Below, piece by piece: positions 25,043-37,600 of a stretch of 64,000 nucleotides of DNA. The stretch is taken from positions 4,541,799 through 4,605,798 of the forward strand of contig JAVDOI010000008.1 in the NCBI GenBank assembly GCA_032191485.1, written 5' to 3'. A program made the translations under genes and the position numbers. Under the pieces are notes generated by a model. It was not told the DNA's origin, searched no databases, and saw only the letters and a list, made by a program, of their open reading frames with translations. This stretch comes from Leptoclinus maculatus (Eukaryota > Chordata > Actinopteri > Perciformes > Stichaeidae). Numbering within the stretch: position 1 is the stretch's first letter; every line of letters starts with the position of its first letter.

Positions 25043-25563
25043 GTCTCCAAGGCTTTCTAGTCTCTTGCATGAATCTCCTCTCGCTTCTGCTCTGCTACCT
25101 TTGTTCTCCTCAGACGTCTCTTTCTTTGTCAGGGTTTCAATATCTCTCTCAACTGTCTTCAGTTTCTCTTTCTTTATTTTTCTTTCAAACATTGGTCCCA
25201 CTGTGTTAATGGCGAGTTGGTGACTGATAATGCAGCTCATAAGATGATACATTAACTTTGCCTCAGCCCTTGGCCTCAGGGAGTCTGGCCCAGTGGAGAT
25301 AGAGATGCGGAGGAAGAGCGGTTTTAAATGGACTGTTGTAGATTGCATCGATGAGATTGCTTTTAATCCTGCTGGAGTTCTGTTGTTGCAGGCCTTATGT
25401 TTCACATAATTAGCTTTGGACAGGAAATGTGTGCAGGCCTGTGATTCCTAGCCTGTGACGACAGTTTTTCTCTTTGTAATATCTATACGTGTGTGTGTGT
25501 CTGCACATGTCGAATGTGTGTTGTTTGTATGTTCACCAGGTTGCCTCTTTCTGTATTTTCCAG

Positions 25564-25658
25564 CTGTACAAAAAGAAAGTAATGGAACTGGGAGAGAAGC
25601 TGCTGCCTGCCTTCAACACGCCAACAGGAATCCCCCGAGGAGTCATTAACCTGGGGAG
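25564..25658 (+). CDS. man1c1: man1c1 exon 1 of 8 in window (residues 1-32)
   Basis: 95 nt, beginning after a 'tattttccag' acceptor and ending before a consensus 'gtgagt' donor (phase 2). It encodes 'KVMELGEKLLPAFNTPTGIP', the conserved GH47 segment that follows the first helices of the catalytic barrel. It lines up with mammalian MAN1C1 without a gap. The preceding exon, expected to carry the 'NIRYIGG' motif, is not in the window. Confidence 0.92.
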
Positions 25659-28600
25659 GTGAGTCTCAGCAGCAGCCTTCACCTCCAAAAGTCCTCCATC
25701 CCTGATAACGGACGATATCAAGTTATCACGCTGGCTGGCATTAATCAGTGCACATGCAGTTCATTCGTCTTGATTCCAAAAAAAAAAAAAAAAAACGTGA
25801 GCCGAGTTTGAATTGAGATGTGAAGTACAACGAAATAAGCTACTATTGTATTCAACCTTCCTCTGAATCCTCCGTTAAGCTACATACAGCAACACTGAAT
25901 ATTAACTTTCAGCTTGTTGCGATGCCTCGATGGTCATGATACATAATACAAACGTAGTATAAAAGCAGATTTGTCTACTGCTCATCTGTAGTTTCATAAC
26001 AAAATTCAGCTCGACGTGAATTTTCTGAAAATACTCCAAATTCTCTAAGAGATGACATTAAGAAAATACAATTATGAAAATAATACTTCTAACAGACAGG
26101 CCCACAGTCTCTGTTTCTTGACAATGGGGACAGCTGCAGGCTGAGCTTCACAATGACCATAATATTTGGATAAGAATTAATCTGTGTTCATAAATACATT
26201 GGAGGGATCACATGAATAATATTTGCTTGTATTTAAATTAGTTGTTTTAATTTTTAATCTGTTCCAACCCATTACCCTTCTAATCAAAAATATTTACCGA
26301 CACAATCTTGTTAATGCCACGGTCACGCAACACAGCATCACGCTATTTTCATTTCAGAACAATTTGACCACGAATCTCTCCGTGTTCGGAAAATTGGGTT
26401 TGATTCTCCGAAGCCAAGAGTGGCGATGTGCAATGTGCCTCTTGTTTTCTGATTTAACAATTTTCGAGTGAGACAGGAAAATCTGACAAAGTGACGCTGA
26501 TAACAGCTCTGTGTCAGTGACTGTGACAGTCAAATTAGCATCGCTAGCTGACGCACCCACAGCCTGACTTCACCTCTGTTTCATGCATGAACAGCAGCCC
26601 AAAAAAAGTCCACTTAATGATTCATTTGATTAAGTGTTACGTGAGTGGATCTAAAATATTACACTCATAAAGCCACGTTTGGTTTTTTGAAAGTTGTTAA
26701 GCCTGATTTAAACTGTCAAACTCCTTCTTTTTTTTTCTGTTTTTAAGATTTCTGTAAATCCTCCAGTTTATCCTCTCATTGCCTAATCTTATTTTATAAA
26801 ATACTTCCTGGCGCCTCTGTCATCCACCTGCTACCACTTGCCAGCCAAGCTGGACAGCTGCTGGCAGATTTAATTACCTTTTTCTGCAGTTAATTCCTGC
26901 TACATCACCAACATGGGCCTGTGGTACAGATGGGCAGGAGGCACCAGGCTGCCCATACTGCGGTCATGTGGGGTGCATGGAGCAACGTGCTGTGCAGACA
27001 CACACACACAAGCATATGCACTCTATATACACACACACACACACACACGCGTCACTTGAGAAGAGCATATGCATATGAGCAATGTGTAACAGAACACAAG
27101 CAGGCAGTCTGCACACAGGGGAGTTCAGTTCTGCTGCACAGCCTGTGCCTTTGACTCCATATGGGAAGTATTTTCTTATATAAGTGAAGGACTCTTGTGC
27201 ATTACTTGGTGTTATGAGTCTTTTCCTGCATGTTTGTGTTGTTGTGATTTGTCAAACATCTGCGGGTGTCTTTTTAGGTCTTCGCCTTCGTCTGGTACAA
27301 TACATCCGATGGCAACAAGATGAAACCAGATCTAAGCGATTAGAAGTATTTTTTGTTCCAAACGTCGTCTAGTTCATGCTTCTTAATTCTGAGGGTTTCT
27401 GGGTTTATTTTTCTTATTTGACAGTAAACAGATTTGCTTAAATTTCTAACAGAGAGATTGCCAGCTGGTTGCGGAGCTCTGCGACCACACCTGCTCAGCC
27501 TCAGCAGCGGTGCTGGACACGGAGAGGCCAGACCATATTAAACTAAATATTAATCATAGCTTAGTAAAATTTTACAATTTTAAAGCGTGCCTGCAGGGGA
27601 ACTTTAGATTTTGGACTGTTTGTTAGACAAAAGCCATTTTGAAATGAAATGATTTATCAATAAAATAATCAGCTGCTTGATACTATTTATTAGTTTTAGC
27701 TATACTTTTTGCTTATGGTAACTGTGTTTTTTTTTGTAGTACTACTTTTCACACCCGGCTTCTTCATTAGACTTCACTCAACCTGCAGTCTATGGGGAAA
27801 CCTTTTCAATGTGCGGGAATAAATTAACAATGTATACTGTGGCAACATGTGTGTATATACTATAATACACAGCCCCCTAAAAATAAAGAAAACTATGTAA
27901 AAGAAAATTGAATGTGAGCATTTTCTACTGCTACGATGTTACGATGCACAAAAATGCCAATTTCCCCCAACATATTAATGCGTGACATGCGTGATTGATT
28001 TTTGCATTTTTTATTATTTTCTACACCTCGTTATATTTCTGACAGCTTTGGAAGCGTGTGAGCGTGTGTTTGTTAAAGGGCTGAAGAGATTAATGAGTGC
28101 TCCCAGCTCCTCCACCTTTCCAAACACACATAAGCACACCACCCGCTACCCTGCACCTCCGCTTTGATTCTCAGATTGATTCTTCTTCTTAAAGGACGAA
28201 TCAGATGTGACTCGAGCCACAGCTACTAATGATGTAGCCCCCAAACTTTGAATGGATGCATTCATCAGAGTGGCAAACTCTTTGACTCACACACCACCCA
28301 CCTTTTTTTTTTATCTCCCTCCAACGTGTTCCCTTCTTACAAATTCAGTTCAATTCATTATCTGCTGTCTCCAGCATCTATTAGAGGATATGTAAAGCCA
28401 TTCTGCTGGTACATTCTGCCTCAAGTAATCACAGCCGTGCATTAGTGCACCGTCTCAGAGACCACACATTAACTGCCAATTAGATTTGCACAGTAATATT
28501 ACCCACCCTGACTTGAGGAAATAAAACTGAATGGGATAATGCGTTTCTGACCTTGATGTTCATAGTTTCTGGGTAACTTTTTTTAAGCCGGCGCTACACA

Positions 28601-31600
28601 GTGAAATCACAGAACTTGGCAAGTTTCAAGTTGAGGTTAACGCTGGCGGCAACCTCCGGGGTCTGAAAAGTAAGTGCAATGCCTGAAGTGCCTTAAACTT
28701 GCATTCTTTCTAATGGCCATCAGGGGGCGACTCCGCTGGTTGCAAAAGAAGCTTGATTGTATAGAAGTCATAATTCTACTACTCACTTGATTTATTACCT
28801 CAGAAAACATTATAACATGTTTGTGGTCTCAATCTTTAGTTTACTTTACATAGACAACAATACACTTTTAAAGCTTGGGTAGGTAACATTAGAGCAGTGA
28901 GCAAGAGTAAGCTTGATTTTTCTTTAATCATACAACCCAAAACACCCTGCCCAGTGTTGCAAGACAGTAGCTAGCAGTGCTAGCCCCAAAAGTTGCTAAA
29001 TCTAGCGAGAAAGTCGGCAACAATGAGAGCCCTTCCCTTCAGGTTTCCCTCTAAAGCCACTCCTCCACGTAAACATTTCATAATTAACGTAAACAACAAA
29101 CATGGCTGTTGTTAGTTTGCACATCTGTCAAGCTAGCAGCTTGTGGAAGACGCAGCTTGTGATGGGCAATGAGTGTAAGGGCAGAGTCTGCACAGGTAGG
29201 CTGTCGGGCTTATCACAATCCTGCGATGTCCGAAGATACCGGATTTTAACAAATATGACAAAAAAGATTTCTAAAATGCATCATGCAACCGAGCTTTATT
29301 GGTAGAATAATCACTTATTCAGTTTACTGTCACATCGTACACAGAAAAGAACAAAATATTCACATTTTAGAAGCTGGAACCATCAAAATTGTTTAACGTT
29401 CTGTCAAATGCTAATAGATTAATCGACCAATTGTTTCAGCTTTGTTGCACACAGTTAAGAAAGAATGAGTAGGAGGATGATACATGGTCCAAACTCTGAA
29501 AACCACAAAGGACAACAGCTGAATGTTCAAATGGATCGATAAACGTTGGACGGAATGCATTACACACATCTCTGGAGACATGTAGTAGATTAGATTATTG
29601 ATTTCCATCTGAAAAGGGAATAAAAAAAAATCAGACCTGTCTGTTATGATGCATTAAGCACAGACAGAAGAAGAGGCGCTCTGAATGGGCGACTTTTCTG
29701 TAACTTTGTTCAGTGTAATACTGAGAGAAAATCACTTCTAAAACCCAAAGTAGTGCTGCTGCTGATGCAGGAGGATCACACGAAGCACTAGTTCATTCAG
29801 AAGACTGTGCTGTGTTTAGATGATCCACAGTACGTAGTGAACATGGTTGCTTTCAAGAAGTAAACTGTGTTGCATTACTCGGTAGTAAAGAAAACAAAAA
29901 TGGTTGTGATAAATCTGTGGAAATCAGGAACTACCTACTGTTTATGATGTTAAGTCTGACAAACGGTGAAATAAGGAAGCACACACAACTAATGACTTGT
30001 TGATCCTCATCATGTGGCCTCAGGTTCCCCTTTAGAGAAGATGAACACACTTCTGCTTACTGTGTTTTTGACGGCATGAACACAAACACAGTGTCGGCTG
30101 CACCTACAGTGTGAAGAGACACTGATCAAACCTGTTTCTAAATAAACTGCACGTATGCAGTAATCTTATTACGGTGTCTGTCCTTGAAGACGCCGGTGTG
30201 TAACAGCCATGAGACTTAGTCTACTTGTTTGGTTATTGTTGCAGTGGCACCAGCTGGAGTTGGGGCTGGGCCTCAGCCGGGAGCAGCATCCTGGCTGAGT
30301 TCGGGACGCTTCATCTGGAATTTGTCCATCTTTCGGAGCTCTCCAGGAATCCCATCTACACAGAGAAGGTTTGATATATACAGTATATTTCCAGTGTTAC
30401 TTTTCAGGACTATTCTACTGAAGTTTGACCATGGATTGGGAGTGTAGTATTCTGATATTCATTGTACCCTGGTGTCTTTGCAGGTGATGAACATCAGAAA
30501 ACTACTGAACAAGATTGAAAAACCCCACGGCCTGTACCCCAACTTCCTCAGTCCAGTCAGCGGCAACTGGGTCCAACGTAAGTACTGTGTCGGCTGTATA
30601 CGGTGACCTTCATTCTGGAGATTATTGTAAGATTATGAGTGCGTTTGGGTTGTAGAGTTTCATTTGTAATGAAGGACAAGTCAATGGCTTTCTTGCATTA
30701 TTAGAAAGAACAAAAAGAAAGTGACGAATCACTCTCTGAGCTGCTCAGGGAAGGTCATTCTTGTTACCTAGTAAGTATTACAATAATTGTATTTTCACAA
30801 TGTGGGATTAGAGTAAAATACGTTGAGTTCATTGAATATCATTTCCCGTTTTCACCTTCCCCATTTCTGACTCTTTCATGTGGCTTTCACACCACTGAAG
30901 GACCTTCAGTCACCTCACGTGTCAAAGCTCTTATTGCTGCTCATCTATGTCACCCACCCATCTGTCTACTTCCTTTCATTTTTAATATCGGCCTCGTAGC
31001 AATGGCTCTATACTCCCATTGCTCTGGGTTATTAAAATGATAATGAATTCAATTACTTCAGCAAATTGGATCTTTCCGATTTACCTGAAAGGAGTTGGGG
31101 GGGGGGGGGGGGGGACAAAAAAGAATGTGATAAGACGACGCTGGGACTGAAACAATGGTAATCTGGATGATTACAGAGGCTAATTGTTGTGGGTGAGTGT
31201 GTAGAGAAGCAAAAGTGTATATACGTATTGCAACAAAGGGGGGAAAAAAAGAAATCTTGGCTTCACAGCTCTCACCCTCTTCTGTCTATGTCAAGGACAA
31301 ACACAGCAGCACTGTGATAACCTTGCGGGGGAGTCGGCAAACGTGTGTGTGTGCATTCAAAGAGCATGAGTGGATGGATGAAGACTTGCAGTATGCACGC
31401 CTCCACTGCAATAACATATTCATCTTTACGAGTTTGAACATGGACTTATACTTACCACTCAAAAGCTTGAAGTGTTTTACATAATTAAAAATGTTCTACC
31501 GTCAGTGAGCAGAGAGCATGTGGTTTCATGTAACTTGATCATGCATGCCTCGAATTAACCACAAAAGCCCTAAAGGAGTGACAAAATGTAGAAAATGCAG

Positions 31601-34600
31601 TTTATTTTGGATATTTTAACACTATGACATATGTTAGTCAGACAGCGTGGGCTGTAAGACTTGGGTTTTAAATGAAATAACAGGGTTAGCAAAATTAAAT
31701 GTAAGACTTGTTGAGACCCTTTTAATACGCCTTTAATAAGTATTATGGAAAACCAGAACAATATGGTCTTTTTTTATATTAGATCATATTTATTGGGTGT
31801 TTCCCAGCAGTATTTATAATGGGATAATTCATTAAAATATTGCAACCTGGATAAGTGGCAATAAATAAATGGATGGATGGATGTATTAACCGATGAAAAT
31901 TATTTATTCATACATTTTAGTTTTTGCTAAAAATCAACACTTGCCCATTATTAACTCCCTTGCTACTGTAGCTAGCAGTAGTGACGATGTTTGCCACAGG
32001 ACTGAAGGTGCTGACTGACTGAAAGAACTGCCTCATGTACTCACAATCCACTGTGACAATAATCCCACTTATAGTTTAATAAAAGTGTGTCTCCCAAACA
32101 GCCTGATTGCATACAAGAACATTTGTATTTTGCAGATGACCTGAATACAGACCTGTATGTGACCCTGCTGAATATTTGATCCGTTTTCCTCCTATTCCCG
32201 CTCTTAGATCACGTTTCCATCGGTGGCCTCGGGGATAGTTTCTACGAGTATCTGATCAAATCATATCTGATGTCTGACAAGACGGACGAGGACGCAAAGA
32301 AAATGTACTACGGCGCGATGGAGGTATGGAAATTTGAATATTACATTTCACGCTTAGGCACGGCTCCATTAGATGAAACGAGAATAGTTAGAGTCATTTG
32401 CATAAGCCTGCAATCAAACAAAGTGTACAAAGTGCTTTACACTCAATACAAACAGAGAGTTAGAGAAAACAAGCGAACGGGCAGCAGGTACATTGCTTAA
32501 AGTTTTAGGGGATAGTTGAAGACTGGCTTCATTCATCTGTTAAGGTGATTGTGTTTTTTTCATTCAGACAGAGAACATAGTCAGTTACTGAAATATTCCT
32601 CATGGCTTCATTCAGACTTTAATAAAAAAAGAGCCACATGTTTGGCTCGTGGTGCAACAGAGATCGTTGAGTTAAAAAGAAAAATAAGAAGGTAGAAATG
32701 TGTTCTTTGTCCTCACAAAGGCTGCATTAAAGATGGATTTTGCAGTTGAAGCCTTAATTAGTGACCATCGTGAGCGTGACTGCTGGAAGCTTGATCGATG
32801 AGGGTCGCCCCCCCCCCTTCTCTCAGAGTGAATCCCCTAATATAATGTCCCATCAATTATATATCATTTGACATTATTAGAGAGCTGCCTGTTTTATTAA
32901 AGCTGACACACGGGCCGGCAATAAGTGGCACAACATTACGTTGGGTTTCTCACGTACTGTATGTTTAGAGTTCTGCTGATGTTTGTACGTCCATGGAAAC
33001 GCAAAATATAGAACGTCACTGCTGGCCTTGTTTTTTTAACCCACACTGAGGGAGGAAAAAAGTGAAAACAAACGTGCATTTAATCGCTCTTTGGGCATAT
33101 TAATCTTAATCTTGTGGTGCTGTAGTCATCGGGTTATGACGGCATAACATTCAGACTTGTACTGTGTTGTAACTTTTACAACCCATTAACGGTGCTGTCG
33201 TGACTTTTAAGCAAAAGTGTCATGTTGAATTGCCAAACCATTTACATACCAATGTGCATGTCTGAACGTGTTTGTACTGCACTTATAATGGAGTGATAGT
33301 GCAAAGCAAAGTGTCCTCTTGTCACTCAAAACCAGGGGTCTTTTTATGCATAGATGATTAGACGATTCTCTCTCCTACTGACAATCAGTGGATCCTATTT
33401 AGAAGCGGATGTAGGGCTGTAATGGATGCTTTTATTCAAAGCACCATACCGTGATTATATACAGCGGGGAGTACTTTTGTGACAGAGGTGCTCTCAGTGG
33501 AACGGTCACAGGGCAAAGAAAGGAAGATGTTATCGAAAAGGAAAGCTTCCTGTCACTACATAATGGGATTATACGGCAACTGATTCATGTATTTATATAA
33601 CTGTCATGTAAAATTGTAGCACTCCAACTACCTGCAGAGTAAAGTCTGTGCACATGAACCCACTGCACAGTATACACATGCATTAAAACAAACAAACATC
33701 AGAATCCATCTGTTTCCGTCTTTAATGGAGATAATGTAAAGCACATTCCCTCCGGCTACAATTACTGTATCACAGACAATAACCTAAAATTGCCATTGAG
33801 ATTTCCTCAGTTCTCGTCGGAGGGTCAAGCCAGAGGCATAGCTGCTAATTACAGACTGTAAATGGCCAGGGACCCCCGTGCTATCAGATTAAGTTATATA
33901 CTGTGTGTTTGTAGAGAGATCTGAGGTGAAGGCGCAGCACAACTCATTATCTTTGGCATTCATATAAAAGTAGATTGCTAATTAAAACACAGTGTTGAAT
34001 GTGAGAACATTTTCCAATTAGACTATGCCATGATTACTGCTAACAACTGCTAATTAGCAATAAATGATCATCCCTCAAGAACAATGATTTTTTTTTTTTC
34101 TGAGAACATGGTATTTAGAAGCTTTCATAGTATACACGTGTGGGTTTTGTCCTCAGCATGTTTCATCTTCATCAACCCTCATTTAGCATCAAAGGTTTGT
34201 CTCATACAGCTGTGGTAGGAGGGAATTGTTGCGTGGAGGATAATAAAAACTACAGTACTGATTGTCACCGTCACCGAGTCATTTCAAATTAAAATATCCC
34301 ACTCCACAAACCAGTTGCTCTTCACATATAAATCGAAAAGAAGATGTCTTAATTTCCTCATTTTGTTTTTCCAAGCACATCCTAAAAGAGCTGTTACAAA
34401 AAGAACCCGAGGACCTGAGGTTAGAGAGAGAATTTACACTTTTAATCATCGGCACTCGAGGTGAGGTGTTGCTGCTGAATAAACACAATCCTGTATTCAA
34501 ACGCAAAAATGAGCACGGACGAGATGAGAGGGCGATGAGAGAAAGGAAAATCTGTTAAAGAGAGAGTGATGAATTGTTCAGAAATGACCTTATGAGATGT

Positions 34601-37600
34601 TCTTTTAACTGTTACATTCTGTCTTATAAAACATAAAATGCTGACAGGAGACACGGTTGCAAAAAGGCAGAAATCCCTTTTCTCTGCCTCGTCCATCTGT
34701 CTTTTGATCATTTATTAAAGAATCTGTACTGGACCTCTTCAGGGTATCAGATGAAATCCCTCAGAGGTTTGTCTTACTGTTGTACAACATATACATCATT
34801 TAAAATATAAATGCAGACGTTTACAGTGTAGCATCCTCTCCCCGTTTGAAGATTGTCCACATATACAGACCTTTATAGAAAACAACGTCTATAGATGCTC
34901 CAATTGGGAAGTTGGGATTCATTTAGCACAAGCTACCACTGTTGCGTCATTTAAAAAAGTACTAAAACGTAGTAATTGTATTGAGTTCACAGTAGAATAC
35001 ACGTACTGTAAGCTTAAGTTAATGCTGGTTTAAATAGTCCTGACCTTGTGTTGCTGCAGGCGATTGAAGCTAATCTGGTGCAAAAGTCCCCCGGTGGTCT
35101 CACCTACATGGCCGAGTGGAGGGGAGGAATCCTGGACCACAAGATGGGCCACCTGGCCTGCTTCTCGGGGGGCATGATCGGCATCGGGGCTGACGATGGG
35201 GCGCCGGAGAAGAGGCAACACTTCCTGGACCTGGCTGCTGAGATCACGCACACGTGCCACGAGAGCTACACTCGCTCAGGTGAGTGGAAATGTCAGGAAT
35301 GCTGAAGAGGGGGGGGGGGTACTCGAGCTTCGAGAGGCTGGACTATGGTTCAGTTCAGGAGGCTCAATGTCGTACAGGAGGAGGGCAGCAGATGAGTCCA
35401 GCCCGTACCCGGTTATATGCTTGCTTTGGAGAACTTCTCACTAGGTTCAGTGGCAAATACACACATTGCAGTCGGCTGCCAGCATGCAACATTACAGCGT
35501 CTCAAAATAATGCATTTTCCACCTTACTGGTTAGTGTTTATCTTTCTTAAAACTTCTTGCTTCCCATCATCCGAAATGTGAACTCGTAAGTGATTTCTAC
35601 TTGGTGTTCACACTCTTTGGATCCAATTCATTGGCTATTATAAGAAATAAGCTCGATCACTGTTGTGGTTCACCTTATCTTTCTTTCTTAAGAGAGGTTA
35701 TGGTGGCATTCAGAGTAAGAATATTACGAGTGTAGGAGTGCAATGTTGTAAATGGAAAAAGGCCTCCGACGTTTCAATTTTGCCCCGACTGAAAATGAGA
35801 ATCGGTGGCTTCACCTCAACAGAGAGACAAAAGGCCTAATAAGGAGCTGCGAAAGATTACGGTCCTGGGATTATTCTCCAACGTCTCACAGCTGTAGGCA
35901 GCAACAGCCGACATGGAGGTGTCTCCAAGTGTGTTAGATACTGATAATCACACTTTGTTGTAATTCAGGAGAAAGAATGAAAAGAAAAGAGTCTAGGAGA
36001 GAAAATGGAGATAAAAGTATTGAAGAATAATAAAAGCTGAGTCCACAGGCAATCTTACTGCGGCTCCAACCTATAAATGAGGGAGAGTGGAGGAGTTACC
36101 CAGGAGGAAAATGCAATAGAGAGTGAAAAGGGAGAGGAAGTTGCCAGCAACAAGCCTGACTTCATTTTTTTGGAAAGGCTGTTGTTTGATCTCTTCTCTT
36201 CCCTGGCATCTGTCTTGGCCCTGACAATAATCTCCTCTGCTAATTTCAAGCTTCCCCCCCCCCCCCCCCCCCCCCCCTCCACTGATGGGGTGGGCTGTAA
36301 GGATTCATCCTCAAGTGTTCACTCGCCTTCGCTTCTCCAGTAAGATAACGTGACTCATCGCTAAACCGGTTCCGTGATACGCTTGGAATACATTTGATCT
36401 GCAGACCCAAAAGGCTTCTCTTTCATAGTCATCCACCAGGTTTCTCTTTACTCATCAAAAGGGACTGGATGGGTTCTTAGCAGCTGTTGGATTAGCTGTC
36501 TGCAGAAAAGAGAGAGAGAGACGAGAGATTTGCTATTGCCTGTGCGTAAAGTGGCGGCTATTTAGCTTTTGTCTTCAATGAGGATACCTTGAAGGCTCTC
36601 CTCCTCCTCCTGCTGCTGCTGCTCTGGATATCTGCCACCTTCACAGCAACAGACTGATGCTGGAAAATGGAGGTCTCATGGGAAGCAGCAGGAAGTGTTA
36701 TTGGTTTCAGAGAAAAGGTGGTAATAGAGTTTTAATTAGCTTAGCTTTTCTACTATTGATATGTATGAGCTGATGTATAATGGAGTCAATTTGAAAGACT
36801 GACAAGCATGTATCACTTAGGGCTATCACCTCTTACTCTAACTACTGCTCAAATATAGGAACAAATAGATATTTGATCTGTAATCATTAATGATCAGCGG
36901 GGAATTAACAGAACACAGTAAACTGGATTTTGTCTGAGGACATGTAATCATGTACAACAAGCAAGTACGTTAGGAAACTGGTTGGTATGAAAGATACAAT
37001 GATACATGTACATACTAACTAAAGATCTCTATTCAGCTCCCAAAGCGGGTCCAACAAATCCTGAGACAAACTTCTAAATTGTGTTTGACACAGACGTGCT
37101 ATTCACCTGATCAACTTGTGGAAAAATCGATTGTGTTGTCTGCGAGTCTGTGAGTTACCGATGATCCTCCTGTTCAATTAGCGTTTAATATTCCAATCAC
37201 AAGCATCGACAGCACAGAGAATTACTAAGTTCAAAACAGGCTGTCAGGAGGCAGGAAAACAGCCCAACAGTGAGGTGTGATCAGGAATCAGATGTATGTA
37301 AAGAACAGTGGTTCAGTCGGAGAGGAGGGGCTCTGAAATGTGGAGGGACAGGTGTGGCGTAGTTATGAAGTTGTGCTGCAGTGGAGGTGTACATTTTGCT
37401 AAATCTCATCAAGACAATAATTAAAGGTACCATGTGTGTACCAACCTCTAGTTGTGCTGTGGACCAGTTTTTCATGTTTTGTTTTCTCGTGTGTGTGCAC
37501 AAAAAAATACACATTCCTGTGATTTCACACTATTCTACTGATCTACATGAGGCAGTAAATGCATTAGCAAAGTTAGGCTACTAAACATAGATGTAAACAA

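Larger units (their letters stand above)
25659..30244 (+). other. man1c1: man1c1 intron (4586 bp)
   Basis: Bounded by consensus 'gtgagt' and 'gttgcag'. It contains a poly-A run near 25779-25794, CA-rich tracts at about 26999-27048 and old interspersed repeats from about 28640. No nested gene is recognised. Confidence 0.85.

Noticed and set aside
32324..32500. Read-through of exon 4 as a longer coding exon
   Set aside because: The family alignment resumes exactly in the next exon after the gt donor at 32324, so the extension is intronic.
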